The notes below the pieces were generated by a model. It saw only the letters and a list, made by a program, of their open reading frames with translations. It searched no databases and had not been told where the DNA came from. Both the position numbers and the translations under genes were made by a program. A stretch of 40,459 nt of DNA. Source: Bacteroidaceae bacterium. Its GTDB lineage: Bacteria > Bacteroidota > Bacteroidia > Bacteroidales > Bacteroidaceae. Below are positions 1-7,746 of the stretch, piece after piece. The stretch is taken from NCBI GenBank assembly GCA_017555875.1, contig JAFZFN010000031.1, positions 1 through 40,459 on the forward strand, in the 5' to 3' direction. Position 1 is the stretch's first letter. Each line of letters begins with the position of its first letter.

Positions 1-369
1 GGTGTAGGATGTCATGGCCTCGTGGCGACGACCTGCGTTGACATGTACACGACCATGGTAATAGAAGGCTTGCAAGCGGCGGAGCGCTTGGCCCTTGCGC
101 TCGTAGTAACGCGTAGCCACGCTGATGAGCGAATCATCAGCCACATCGATATAGCTCTTGTCCTGTGCCTGCACGGTGAGCAGCGCATAGAGCGCACGCG
201 CCTCTCCCCAGCGTGGCATGTCGGTGGCGGTGAGCACGGTGAGCACCGAGTCGGGCACGTCGTTCACCCTCGACTCCAGCTGCTCCAGCTGGCGCATGCT
301 GAGCCTATCTCCACACCCCACGAGGAGGAGGGCAATGAGGAGGCTATAAGCCACGGTGCGCAGGCGCAT
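1..369 (-). CDS. Lipoprotein with probable TPR-type helices, 3' end outside window
   Basis: The gene reads in from the right and runs off the left edge, so only about 123 N-terminal codons are visible. The N-terminus is a lipoprotein signal: a basic start, a Leu-rich core and the lipobox LVGC near residue 19, so the protein should be lipid-anchored outside the inner membrane. The mature part has the pattern DDSLISVATRYYERKG followed by AFYYHGRVHVNAG, which resembles the TPR-like helical lipoproteins common in Bacteroidales, some of which carry a C-terminal regulatory domain that cannot be seen here. An in-frame ATG lies at 390, but it coincides with the predicted transcription start, so I chose the ATG at 369. 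The exact function is unknown. Confidence 0.7.
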   Translation of the reverse strand, partial: MRLRTVAYSLLIALLLVGCGDRLSMRQLEQLESRVNDVPDSVLTVLTATDMPRWGEARALYALLTVQAQDKSYIDVADDSLISVATRYYERKGQALRRLQAFYYHGRVHVNAGRRHEAMTSYT

Positions 370-394
370 GAGTCTCTTTTGTGCAATCATACTG

Positions 395-426
395 CAAAAG
401 TACACAAAAGTGGTGGATTAGCCAAA
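395..426 (-). promoter_or_regulatory. Promoter of the edge lipoprotein gene
   Basis: On the minus strand there is TTTG (423-426), a 20-base spacer and TACTTTTG (395-402), an exact match to the Bacteroidota -33/-7 form TTTG-N20-TAnnTTTG. Transcription should begin near 389-390, which rules against translation from the ATG at 390 and favours the one at 369. Confidence 0.75.
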
Positions 427-509
427 TGGGACACATGCAGCTGTTGTCAAATGTCATTCTTCAGTAGACAGGTGTGGCGACCTGTAGGGGGGAGGAGATA
501 TGTTTTTGG

Positions 510-610
510 AGGAGTTGAAGGGAGTTAAAGGGAGATAGAAGGAAATGGAGTTAAAGGGAGATAGTTCTTACGCGCGAAAATACATCTGGCATTTATCTCC
601 CTTTAACTCC
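510..610. repeat. GGAGTTAAAGGGAGATA inverted-repeat element, copy 1
   Basis: A perfect 17-base inverted repeat (547-563 against 594-610) encloses a 30-base loop. It is preceded by imperfect tandem GGAGTTAAAG units from about 510. The loop contains TTACGCGCG followed by ACATCTGGCATTTA, closely matched by a second copy at 37592-37706 ahead of argG. Here the element sits upstream of the PotD-like gene. The rest of the gap 370-691 holds the lipoprotein promoter and the PotD -7 box; I see no gene in it. Confidence 0.75.
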
Positions 611-652
611 CAATTCATTCGCCATAGTCTTCGCAGAATCGAAAAAATACAT

Positions 653-660
653 TATTTTTG
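653..660 (+). promoter_or_regulatory. -7 box of the PotD-like gene
   Basis: TATTTTTG fits the Bacteroidota -7 consensus TAnnTTTG and lies 31 bases before the start codon. I do not see a clear -33 TTTG at the usual distance. Confidence 0.5.
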
Positions 661-691
661 CAGCCTAATCATAAACAGAAACTAAAAGACG

Positions 692-2032
692 ATGAAAAGA
701 TTCTTTCCTATCTGTATGCTCATGGCTGCCGTGATGGGCATGGCGCCCACAGGAGCGACCTATGCCGCCGACCGTGAGCACACACTGAAAGTGTATAACT
801 GGGCCGACTACATCGACGAGAGCCTGCTCGACGAGTTTGAGGTGTGGTACGAGGAGCAGACGGGCGAGAAGGTGGAGATCATCTACCAGCTCTTCGACAT
901 CAACGAGGTCATGCTCGCCAAGCTCGAGAAGGGACACGAGGACTTCGACGTGGTGTGCCCATCGGAGTACATCATCGACCGCATGCTGGCGAACGACATG
1001 CTGCTGCCCATCTCGCGCGACTTCGGCACGACGCCCGACTACACCCAGTTGGTGTCGCCCTTCTTCGTGGAGCAGCTGGCCAAGTTTGACCAGGCAGGCA
1101 AGCGCGCTGGAGACTATGCCGTGGGCTACATGTGGGGCACCACGGGTATCCTCTACAACCCCAAGTACATCACCGACGAGGAGGCCGACTCATGGGGCAT
1201 CATCTGGGACGAGCGACTCGAGAGCAAGGTGCTCATGAAGGATGCCTACCGCGACATCTACGGATGCATGATCATGTATGCACGCTACCAGGAACTGCTC
1301 GACGGAACCACCACACGACAGCAGCTGATGAACGACACCTCCGACGAGGCCATCGCAGCCGTGGAGGCACTGCTCAAGTCGGCCAAGCGCAACATCGCAG
1401 GCTGGGAGGTGGACTTCGGCAAGGAGATGATGACCAAGGAGAAGGCCTACATCAACGTGAGCTGGAGCGGCGACGCCGTGTGGGCCATCGAGGAGGCCGA
1501 CGCCATAGGCATGGAGCTGCGCTACCACGTGCCGCGCGAGGGGTCGAACGTGTGGTTCGACGGATGGGTCATCCCCAAGTATGCCGTCAACACCAAGGCA
1601 GCGGCCTACTTCATCAACTTCATGTGTATGCCCGAGAACGCCATGCGCAACATGGACGAGATAGGCTACGTGAGCGTCATCGCTTCGGAAGAGATACTCG
1701 AGGCCAAGAAGGACTCGACGCTCGACTACTGCAGCGACCTCACCTACTTCTTCGGCGAGGGAGCCGACAGCGTGCCTGTGGACAACATACAGTACCCCGA
1801 CCGCGCAGTCATCGAACGTGCTGCACTGATGCGCGACTGCGGAGGGCGCACCAAGAGCATGATCGAGATGTGGAGCCGCGTCAAGGGCGACAACCTCGAC
1901 TTGTGGGTCTACTTCGTCATCGGCATCACCTTCGGTGGCGGTGGCGTATGGTACGTATACAATAAGGTGCAGGAGGCCAAGCGACGCGCCAAGTATAGAA
2001 AGAACAAGAAGAAGACTCAGCGCAAGAAGTAA
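692..2032 (+). CDS. potD: PotD-like polyamine-binding protein with C-terminal membrane anchor
   Basis: A periplasmic substrate-binding protein of the spermidine/putrescine ABC transporter family, 446 aa. A Sec signal peptide (residues 1-25, ending ATYA) is followed by the family start LKVYNWADYIDE and by FDVVCPSEYII, both typical of PotD-type proteins. Unlike Escherichia coli PotD (about 350 aa, soluble), it has a hydrophobic segment near residues 403-423 and then a Lys/Arg-rich tail, so it should be tethered to the inner membrane with the tail in the cytoplasm. No potA, potB or potC gene is present: the gene before it is an unrelated lipoprotein gene on the other strand. The following glycosyltransferase begins 17 bases after the stop and is probably co-transcribed. 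The ligand is inferred from the family only. Confidence 0.85.
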   Translation: MKRFFPICMLMAAVMGMAPTGATYAADREHTLKVYNWADYIDESLLDEFEVWYEEQTGEKVEIIYQLFDINEVMLAKLEKGHEDFDVVCPSEYIIDRMLANDMLLPISRDFGTTPDYTQLVSPFFVEQLAKFDQAGKRAGDYAVGYMWGTTGILYNPKYITDEEADSWGIIWDERLESKVLMKDAYRDIYGCMIMYARYQELLDGTTTRQQLMNDTSDEAIAAVEALLKSAKRNIAGWEVDFGKEMMTKEKAYINVSWSGDAVWAIEEADAIGMELRYHVPREGSNVWFDGWVIPKYAVNTKAAAYFINFMCMPENAMRNMDEIGYVSVIASEEILEAKKDSTLDYCSDLTYFFGEGADSVPVDNIQYPDRAVIERAALMRDCGGRTKSMIEMWSRVKGDNLDLWVYFVIGITFGGGGVWYVYNKVQEAKRRAKYRKNKKKTQRKK

Positions 2033-2049
2033 GTGATGAGTGATGCGTG

Positions 2050-2931
2050 ATGCTTTCGATACTGATACCGACATACAACTACGACTGCTCGCGCCTGGTG
2101 AGCGACCTGCAGCGGCAAGCCGAGCGCATGGGCATCGGCTACGAGATCATCGTGGCCGACGATGCATCGCCCTCGGAGGACTGCAAGGAGCGCAACCGCG
2201 TGATCAATGACCTGCCCCACTGCCGGTTGATAGAGCTGCCCGCGAACCTGGGCAGAGCACGCATACGCAACCGACTGGCCGATGAGGCTCGCCACGACTG
2301 GCTCCTCTTCATGGATGCCGATGCGGAGGTGGTGAGCGACACCTTCGTGGCCGACTACCTCAAGCATACCGATGCCGACGTGGTGTGTGGCGGGCTGTGC
2401 CATGCCGACACGCTGCCATCGCCCGAGGTGAGCCTGCGCTATGCCTATGAGAAGAGGGCCGACAGGAAGAGGGCGGCACGATACAGGAGACGGAAGCCCT
2501 ATGAGCAGTTCATCACCTTCTGCTTCATGGTGAGGGCAGCGCTCTTCCACACCATACGCTTCGATGAGGCCATCACCGAATATGGCCACGAGGACACGCT
2601 CTTCGGCATAGAGCTCGCTCGCAGGCAGGTGACCATCCTGCACATCGACAACCCCATGAGGCAGGGGGGCATAGAGACCAACGAGGAGTTTCTGGACAAG
2701 ACGCGCGCGGCCCTGCGCAACCTCGCCGCCATGGAGGCGACGATGGAGGGGCACTCGGCACTGCTGAGGCTCTACACGCTGCTCGATAGGGTGGGGCTCA
2801 GTGGCTGCGTGGCAAGGTGCTTTGTGCGCAGGGAGCAGGGCATCACAAGACGCCTCACGGGGGCGAAGCCCAGGCTGCTCCTGTTCTTCATCTATAAGCT
2901 GGGCTATTACTGCAGCTTGAAGCGACGCTAG
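2050..2931 (+). CDS. Family 2 glycosyltransferase
   Basis: A GT-A fold glycosyltransferase of 293 aa that should transfer a sugar from a nucleotide-sugar donor. The N-terminus has the family opening SILIPTYNYD, then IVADDASPS near residues 34-42 and the metal-binding DAD triad (FMDADAE, residues 88-93). A later EYGHEDTLFGIEL resembles the ED acceptor-side motif of GT2 enzymes. The C-terminus has a short hydrophobic stretch (LLLFFIYKLGYYC) that could associate with the membrane. A GTG three bases upstream (2047) could also serve as start. No other polysaccharide gene is nearby, so the acceptor cannot be named. It follows the PotD-like gene closely, which suggests one transcript, but no functional link is evident. 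Confidence 0.85.
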   Translation: MLSILIPTYNYDCSRLVSDLQRQAERMGIGYEIIVADDASPSEDCKERNRVINDLPHCRLIELPANLGRARIRNRLADEARHDWLLFMDADAEVVSDTFVADYLKHTDADVVCGGLCHADTLPSPEVSLRYAYEKRADRKRAARYRRRKPYEQFITFCFMVRAALFHTIRFDEAITEYGHEDTLFGIELARRQVTILHIDNPMRQGGIETNEEFLDKTRAALRNLAAMEATMEGHSALLRLYTLLDRVGLSGCVARCFVRREQGITRRLTGAKPRLLLFFIYKLGYYCSLKRR

Positions 2932-2934
2932 GAT

Positions 2935-3055
2935 TTTTTCAATCTCTTTCCTTTCCCGACGAAACGAGTACATACTAATAAGGGGCTCTTCACAGAGGCC
3001 CTTACTAGATTCAATAGGTATTAGTTTTAAGGTAAAAAGATTGTTTAAGGATAAC
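2935..3055 (-). ncRNA. Candidate small RNA, minus strand
   Basis: A promoter-like sequence at 3060-3090 points left into a gap without any ORF starting nearby. The predicted transcript would contain a strong hairpin (2979-3004) and would end antisense to the last codons of the glycosyltransferase. I see no clear U-rich terminator, so the 3' end is a guess and the RNA itself is only an inference. Confidence 0.25.
2979..3004. other. Strong hairpin after the glycosyltransferase gene
   Basis: TAAGGGGCTCT and AGAGGCCCTTA form an 11-bp stem with one mismatch around a TCAC loop. Neither strand has a T-run right after it, so it is not a classical terminator. The remainder of the gap 2932-3207 holds only A/T-rich sequence. 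Confidence 0.6.
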
Positions 3056-3059
3056 GCTG

Positions 3060-3090
3060 CAAAGGTCTAACTTTTTTTTCGACTTACCAA
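3060..3090 (-). promoter_or_regulatory. Promoter-like sequence pointing left
   Basis: On the minus strand TTG (3088-3090), a 20-base spacer and GACCTTTG (3060-3067) differ from the TTTG-N20-TAnnTTTG consensus by one base in each box. It is oriented away from tatD, into the gap. Confidence 0.35.
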
Positions 3091-3207
3091 GCTTTTTTAT
3101 ATGTCGTGCAACATGTATCCAGGCTTTTTACTCCGAAAACTTACATTTTGTTAGTGATTCTTATGGGACAACCCGCTCTGCCGTCCTCAACGATGAAAGA
3201 ATGTCGG

Positions 3208-4014
3208 TCACGACTCGTGGCCGAAGAAGAGGGCCGATGCCGTGCGGGAGGTCTGCTCGGCAACCTCCTCGGGGGAGAGCTGGTAGACCTCGGCAAGACG
3301 GGTCACGACACGCTCCACATAGGCGCTCTCGTTGCGCTTGCCACGGTAGGGAGTGGGGGCCAGGTAGGGAGAGTCGGTCTCGACCACGAGGCGTGTGAGC
3401 GGTACCTCGCGCAGCGCCTCGGGGAGGGTGGACTTCTTGAACGTGGCCACACCATTGATGCCTAACACGAAGCCCGGGAACTCGAGCAGGGCATGGGCCT
3501 CAGCGGCGGTGCCTGTGAAGCTATGGAACACGCCTCGCAACGGAGTCTCCCTGTAGTGGGCGAAGAGGTCGTAGAGCTCGGCAAACGCCTCGCGTGAGTG
3601 GATGATGATGGGGAGGTCGTGCTCCAAGGCCCAGCCAATCTGCTCCTCGAGGGCGAGCAGCTGCTCACGCTCGTAGGTGGTGTCCCAATAGAGGTCGAGG
3701 CCCACCTCGCCTATAGCAACGAAGGGGGCGTGAGATGCGTCGCCACGCACCGATCTGTCGAGCAGCTCCTTCATGGTGCCCAGCACCTGACGGTAGTCGT
3801 CCTTGACTTCGGTGGGGTGTAGCCCCATGGTGGGGTAGCAGAGGGAGGGATATGCCGCGCACGCCTGTAGCATGGGGGCTATGGACTCCAGGTCGATGTT
3901 GGGCATGACGATGCGGGTGATGCCTGCCTCGCGGGCACGCTGCATCACTTCAGCACGGTCGGCATCGAACTCTGGGGCGAAGAGGTGGCTATGGGTGTCG
4001 ATCAGGCTATACAT
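3208..4014 (-). CDS. tatD: TatD-family metal-dependent hydrolase (DNase)
   Basis: A TIM-barrel metallohydrolase of 268 aa, the usual TatD length. The metal-binding and active-site motifs are in order: DTHSH at residues 6-10, MGLHPTE, GEVGLDLYWD, IIHSREAF, HSFTG and the C-terminal VETDSPYL. Family members act as 3'-5' exonucleases or related phosphodiesterases, in some species in DNA repair or fragmentation; the physiological substrate is not settled. The start codon overlaps the end of the polyprenyl synthase gene by 8 bases, so the two are translationally linked, a pairing also seen in other Bacteroidales. No terminator is obvious downstream. Confidence 0.93.
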   Translation of the reverse strand: MYSLIDTHSHLFAPEFDADRAEVMQRAREAGITRIVMPNIDLESIAPMLQACAAYPSLCYPTMGLHPTEVKDDYRQVLGTMKELLDRSVRGDASHAPFVAIGEVGLDLYWDTTYEREQLLALEEQIGWALEHDLPIIIHSREAFAELYDLFAHYRETPLRGVFHSFTGTAAEAHALLEFPGFVLGINGVATFKKSTLPEALREVPLTRLVVETDSPYLAPTPYRGKRNESAYVERVVTRLAEVYQLSPEEVAEQTSRTASALFFGHES

Positions 4015-4984
4015 CTCGCTCCATCAGCATAGCCATGAACTGGCGCAATACCTCTTTCTGGTCGGCTGCCACGCTGAGAGCCTCGAGCTCAGCCTTGGCC
4101 AAGCCATAGTAGTGCTCCTCGATGGCGCGGCTCATCTCGGGGAGGCCCACCTGATTGTAGATCCCGGTGACGGCGGCTATCTTCTCCTCGGGCACGATGT
4201 CGGTCGCCGAGGCCCAATGGTCGAGCGATGCGCGTTGCTCCTCATTGGCCAGGCGGAGCGCATTGATGTACAGGTAGGTCTTCTTGTTGCACAGGATGTC
4301 GCCACCGATCTTCTTGCCAAAGACCTTCGGGTCGCCATACACGTCGAGGTAGTCGTCGCGCAGCTGGAAGGCCAGGCCGATACATTCGCCCAGGCGGTAG
4401 AGGTGCTCGGCATCCTCCTTGGAGGCACCGCCGAGGATGGCTCCTATCTTGAGCGCACAGGCCAGGAGCACGGAGGTCTTGAGGCGTATCATCTCGATGT
4501 ACTCGGCCTCGGTGACGTCGGTGCGCGACTCGAAGTCCATGTCGTACTGCTGACCCTCGGCAATCTCGATGGAGGTCTTGTGGAAGGTGCCCATCACCTC
4601 GCGGAAGTGGGCGTCGGCCACACGCGACATGTACACATCGGCCAAGGAGAGCATGACGTCGCCCGAGAGGATGGCCGTGTTGGCATCCCAGCGCTTGTGC
4701 ACAGTGGGCTTGCCTCGACGCACGTCGGCGTGGTCCATGAGGTCGTCGTGCAGGAGGGTGAAGTTGTGGTATATCTCGAGAGCCAACGCGGGATCGAGGA
4801 TCTGCTCCACCTCGTCGCGGTACATGTTGTAGGCCATGAGCATCATGGCGGGGCGTATGCGCTTGCCACCGAGCGAGAGGATGTACTTGACGGGCTCATA
4901 CAGGTTCATGGGCTCGTGGGCATAGTCGAGCTGCTCGATGTGAGCGTTCACTTTGTCGAGGAGTTGGGGGAATGTGTATTGCAT
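4007..4984 (-). CDS. Polyprenyl (isoprenyl) diphosphate synthase
   Basis: A trans-isoprenyl diphosphate synthase of 325 aa that condenses isopentenyl diphosphate onto an allylic diphosphate. GGKRIRP binds isopentenyl diphosphate (residues 39-45), the first Asp-rich motif is DDLMD (80-84) and the second is DDYLD (210-214). The first motif has only two residues between the Asp pair and the last Asp, without the two-residue insertion typical of bacterial farnesyl synthases. Phe75 lies five residues before it, an arrangement known in archaeal-type geranylgeranyl synthases; a C15-C20 product is therefore plausible but not proven. ispH elsewhere in the window supplies the C5 precursors. It is the first gene of a pair with tatD. 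Confidence 0.9.
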   Translation of the reverse strand: MQYTFPQLLDKVNAHIEQLDYAHEPMNLYEPVKYILSLGGKRIRPAMMLMAYNMYRDEVEQILDPALALEIYHNFTLLHDDLMDHADVRRGKPTVHKRWDANTAILSGDVMLSLADVYMSRVADAHFREVMGTFHKTSIEIAEGQQYDMDFESRTDVTEAEYIEMIRLKTSVLLACALKIGAILGGASKEDAEHLYRLGECIGLAFQLRDDYLDVYGDPKVFGKKIGGDILCNKKTYLYINALRLANEEQRASLDHWASATDIVPEEKIAAVTGIYNQVGLPEMSRAIEEHYYGLAKAELEALSVAADQKEVLRQFMAMLMERDV

Positions 4985-5046
4985 GTGGACTGACTTGTTT
5001 TAGGGGAATGAAGACTTTGCTTTGCACTTCGGCAAGGGAAAAGAAA

Positions 5047-5073
5047 AAAGAGGCCACGCGAGGCAGCCTCTTT
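5047..5073 (-). terminator. Terminator after tonB
   Basis: AAAGAGGC and GCCTCTTT make an 8-bp stem with an 11-base loop, and on the minus strand the stem runs into a T-run. It lies directly after the TonB-type gene. Confidence 0.8.
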
Positions 5074-5090
5074 ATGTATGGATGTTGAGA

Positions 5091-5780
5091 TTAGTTGCTC
5101 AAGCGGAAGGTTACGGGCAAGGTGAAGCGCACACGCACCTTCTTACCACGCTGTTCGCCGGGCTTCCACTTAGGCATCGCTGACACCACGCGGAGAGCCT
5201 CCTTGTCGAGGTAGGGGTTGACGGGCTTTACAACTTGGGGGTCTACGATCGAACCGTCGGAGTTTACCACAAACTGTACGATGACGCGGCCCTGGATGCC
5301 TTGCTCCTGACAGATAGAGGGGTACTTGATGTTCTTCTGGAGATACTTCATCAACTCAGCCATACCACCGGGGAACTCGGGCTGGTTCTCTACCACCTGG
5401 AAGATCTCTTCCTCCTTCTCGGGCTCCTCGACTACGATGGGCACATCCTCGGTGATCTCTACGAAGTCTGCTTGGTCCTCGGCAGAAACGATGGTGGTCT
5501 CCTCGATCTCAGCGTCGTCCTCGACGATGTTGAGCACCTCGGCTTGTGTCACTGCTTGGGGAGGGGGAGGTACGGTCTTCTTCTCGGGCATGGTGATGGG
5601 GATCACCTCTTCTTCGAGTACGATGTCACCAGCGTCGAGGACGATACCCTCCTCTTCCTTCTCGTATTGTGTCCATTCGAACGCAACGAAATGGCCTGCC
5701 AACACGAGGATGAGGCCTACCAACACCCATGTGAACTTTTTGTTCTCTAAGTTGGCACTTTCTGATTTTTTGATTTCCAT
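5091..5780 (-). CDS. tonB: TonB-type energy transducer
   Basis: A 229-aa TonB-family protein that would pass proton-motive-force energy from an ExbBD complex to outer-membrane TonB-dependent transporters. A short cytoplasmic N-terminus is followed by one membrane helix (residues about 18-36), a Glu-rich periplasmic spacer with VPPPPQ, and a C-terminal TonB domain (about 135-229) with FPGGMAELMKYLQKNIKYP and the GRVIVQFVVNSDGSI strand pair. The spacer is acidic rather than the Pro/Lys-rich type of E. coli, which is common in Bacteroidota. exbB and exbD are not adjacent. It stands alone between its own promoter and terminator. Bacteroidota carry many TonB paralogues, so the transporters it serves cannot be named. 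Confidence 0.9.
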   Translation of the reverse strand: MEIKKSESANLENKKFTWVLVGLILVLAGHFVAFEWTQYEKEEEGIVLDAGDIVLEEEVIPITMPEKKTVPPPPQAVTQAEVLNIVEDDAEIEETTIVSAEDQADFVEITEDVPIVVEEPEKEEEIFQVVENQPEFPGGMAELMKYLQKNIKYPSICQEQGIQGRVIVQFVVNSDGSIVDPQVVKPVNPYLDKEALRVVSAMPKWKPGEQRGKKVRVRFTLPVTFRLSN

Positions 5781-5819
5781 AAGTTATATTTTAATTTGTT
5801 ATACTTTCCGTAGTCTCTG

Positions 5820-5827
5820 CAAAAGTA
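5820..5827 (-). promoter_or_regulatory. -7 box of tonB
   Basis: TACTTTTG on the minus strand matches TAnnTTTG. A TTTG lies at 5850-5853, with a slightly long spacer of 22 bases. Confidence 0.55.
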
Positions 5828-5944
5828 ATACTTTTTTCTTTAGGCAGTGCAAAAAAAGGTTTTTTTTTTAACCCTCGCACCTTTTTTGTACCTATCGAGA
5901 ATGGTTTTTGTTGTACTCTCACGCTTTTGTTTACAAAAATGTAG

Positions 5945-5952
5945 TATATTTG
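5945..5952 (+). promoter_or_regulatory. -7 box of porQ
   Basis: TATATTTG matches the -7 consensus exactly and is followed by GCAG, 27 bases before the porQ start chosen here. It excludes the longer ORF that would begin at 5908, upstream of the promoter. Confidence 0.65.
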
Positions 5953-5979
5953 CAGAGTATAGTAATCGTAGTGTATAGT

Positions 5980-6954
5980 ATGAGGAGGATTTTTCTTGCT
6001 TGTCTGATATCAGCGTGTAGCTTGCCGTTTCTCTGTGCGCAGGATGCAGATGCCGTTTTCCAATTCCTGCAGCTGCCCGCCTCATCCCATGCGGCGGCTC
6101 TGGGAGGTGACAATGTCAGCATACTGGAAGATGACGTGGAGCTGGCTTATCATAACCCCGCACTGCTGACCAACGTCGGAGGGCGAATGCTCTCGCTGGG
6201 CTACATGAACTATCTGCAACGTACACATACGATGGGGGCCAGCTATGCTATGCCCGTGGGAGACAGGTCGATGCTGGGATTCAAGGCTCAATACCTCGAT
6301 TTCGGTGCGATGAAGCATACCGATACGGGAGGCAACGTGATGGGAGACTTCACGGCCAAGGACATGGTGATGATGACGATGTATAGCTTTGACTTCTCAG
6401 ACCGCCTGTCGGGTGGAGTGAGTGGTAAGTTCATATACTCCAACTACGGACAGTTGTCGTCGCTGGCGCTGGGCGTGGACCTCGGCCTGAACTATTATGA
6501 TGCCGACAAGATGCTCTCGCTCTCTGTCGTGGCACGTAATCTGGGTGGACAGGTCAAGGCCTACGATGATCTGCAGGAGCCTCTCCCCTTCAACCTGCTG
6601 GTGGGTGTCAGCAAGGGCTTGGCCCATGCTCCCGTGCGCCTCTCATTGACACTCACTGACCTCCACAGATGGAGGGCCGAGGATTTCTACCATTCCGGGG
6701 ATGCGTCGTGGAAATCTCTCCTGCTGAAACATTTCATTATAGGAGCAGACCTCTTCCCTACGGCTAGTACCTATGTATCGATAGGATATAACTTCTTGCG
6801 CCATGACCAACTGAAGAACGAGGCCCGACGTTCCATAGAGGGACTCTCTGTCGGTGGCGGCATACAGACGCAGCGCATGAGAATCGGGGTGTCGTATGGC
6901 AAGTATCATGTGGCTGCCTCGTCGCTGATGATGAACTTTGCCGTGGCACTGTGA
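5980..6954 (+). CDS. porQ: Type IX secretion system protein PorQ
   Basis: A 324-aa outer-membrane beta-barrel-like protein of the PorQ family, needed in Porphyromonas gingivalis for type IX secretion and attachment of cargo to the cell surface. A cleavable signal peptide spans residues 1-21 (MRRIFLACLISACSLPFLCAQ). The mature protein opens with FQFLQLPASSHAAALGGDNVS, and then shows alternating short strands with many Gly and aromatic residues, ending in the hydrophobic strand MMNFAVAL. The reading frame stays open upstream to 5908, but that part precedes the promoter and lacks a signal sequence. cmk follows after 64 bases and ispH after that, an order also found in other Bacteroidales. No other type IX secretion gene is in the window. 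Confidence 0.87.
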   Translation: MRRIFLACLISACSLPFLCAQDADAVFQFLQLPASSHAAALGGDNVSILEDDVELAYHNPALLTNVGGRMLSLGYMNYLQRTHTMGASYAMPVGDRSMLGFKAQYLDFGAMKHTDTGGNVMGDFTAKDMVMMTMYSFDFSDRLSGGVSGKFIYSNYGQLSSLALGVDLGLNYYDADKMLSLSVVARNLGGQVKAYDDLQEPLPFNLLVGVSKGLAHAPVRLSLTLTDLHRWRAEDFYHSGDASWKSLLLKHFIIGADLFPTASTYVSIGYNFLRHDQLKNEARRSIEGLSVGGGIQTQRMRIGVSYGKYHVAASSLMMNFAVAL

Positions 6955-7018
6955 GGGATATGCTACGGCTTAGGGCATAATATTATAAGGAATACACTAA
7001 CAATAAATATACCAAGAG

Positions 7019-7705
7019 ATGAAAAAGATAACGATTGCAATCGATGGCCACTCGTCATGTGGCAAGAGCACCATGGCCAAAGACCTGGCTCGAGAGATTG
7101 GATACATATATATAGATAGTGGTGCCATGTATCGTGCAGTGACCTACTATTGTCTGCAACATGATCTCTTCACCGAGGACAACGTGAAGTCGGATGAGCT
7201 CAAGGCTGCGATGCCCGATATAAAGGTGGGCTTCCGACTCAATGCCGAAGGGCGCCCAGAGACCTATCTCAATGATGTGTGCATAGAGAAGGAGATACGA
7301 GGCATGGCGGTGTCGTCGAGAGTGAGCCTCATAGCGACAATCGGCTTTGTGCGCGAGGCCATGGTGGCTTTGCAGCAGGAGATGGGGCGCGAGAAGGGCA
7401 TCGTGATGGATGGTAGAGATATCGGCACGACGGTGTTCCCTGATGCCGAGCTGAAGATCTTCGTCACTGCAAGTGCTGAGGTGAGAGCCCAGCGACGCTA
7501 TGATGAGCTCAAGGCAAAGGGCGAAGAGGCATCCTATGAGAGCATCCTGGAGAATGTGAAGGAGCGCGACCGCATCGATAGCGGACGTGCGATAAGTCCG
7601 CTACGCAAGGCGGATGATGCCATCGAACTGGATAATAGCTACATGACTATCCCCGAGCAGAAGGCATGGCTGATGGCGCAGTTTGACAGGGTAGTCAATA
7701 GTTGA
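7019..7705 (+). CDS. cmk: Cytidylate kinase
   Basis: A 228-aa CMP/dCMP kinase that uses ATP to make CDP and dCDP for RNA, DNA and phospholipid precursors. The P-loop is GHSSCGKST at residues 10-18, followed by [14 protein letters not shown], the NMP-binding region. [15 protein letters not shown] is the family signature in the middle of the protein, and the C-terminal [14 protein letters not shown] belongs to the lid region. The length fits the bacterial family. It lies between porQ and ispH on the same strand with short gaps (64 and 41 bases), so a shared transcript is likely. The start is the first ATG with this P-loop context. Confidence 0.96.
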   Translation: MKKITIAIDGHSSCGKSTMAKDLAREIGYIYIDSGAMYRAVTYYCLQHDLFTEDNVKSDELKAAMPDIKVGFRLNAEGRPETYLNDVCIEKEIRGMAVSSRVSLIATIGFVREAMVALQQEMGREKGIVMDGRDIGTTVFPDAELKIFVTASAEVRAQRRYDELKAKGEEASYESILENVKERDRIDSGRAISPLRKADDAIELDNSYMTIPEQKAWLMAQFDRVVNS

Positions 7706-7746
7706 ATTGTACATGAATAGTAAATTGTAAAATTGTAAATACAAAG

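Noticed and set aside
22-528. Plus-strand ORF of 168 codons at the left edge
   Set aside because: It is the shadow of the minus-strand lipoprotein gene, which has a lipobox and a perfect promoter, and it runs through the repeat element.
1190-2074. Minus-strand ORF of 294 codons opposite the PotD-like gene
   Set aside because: His/Val/Leu-rich shadow of a G+C-rich gene; the PotD family match on the plus strand is clear.
2017-2973. Minus-strand ORF of 318 codons opposite the glycosyltransferase
   Set aside because: No recognisable domain, unusual composition, and it covers the whole GT2 gene with intact motifs.
3872-4993. Plus-strand ORF of 373 codons opposite the polyprenyl synthase
   Set aside because: Shadow ORF; both Asp-rich motifs of the synthase on the minus strand are intact.
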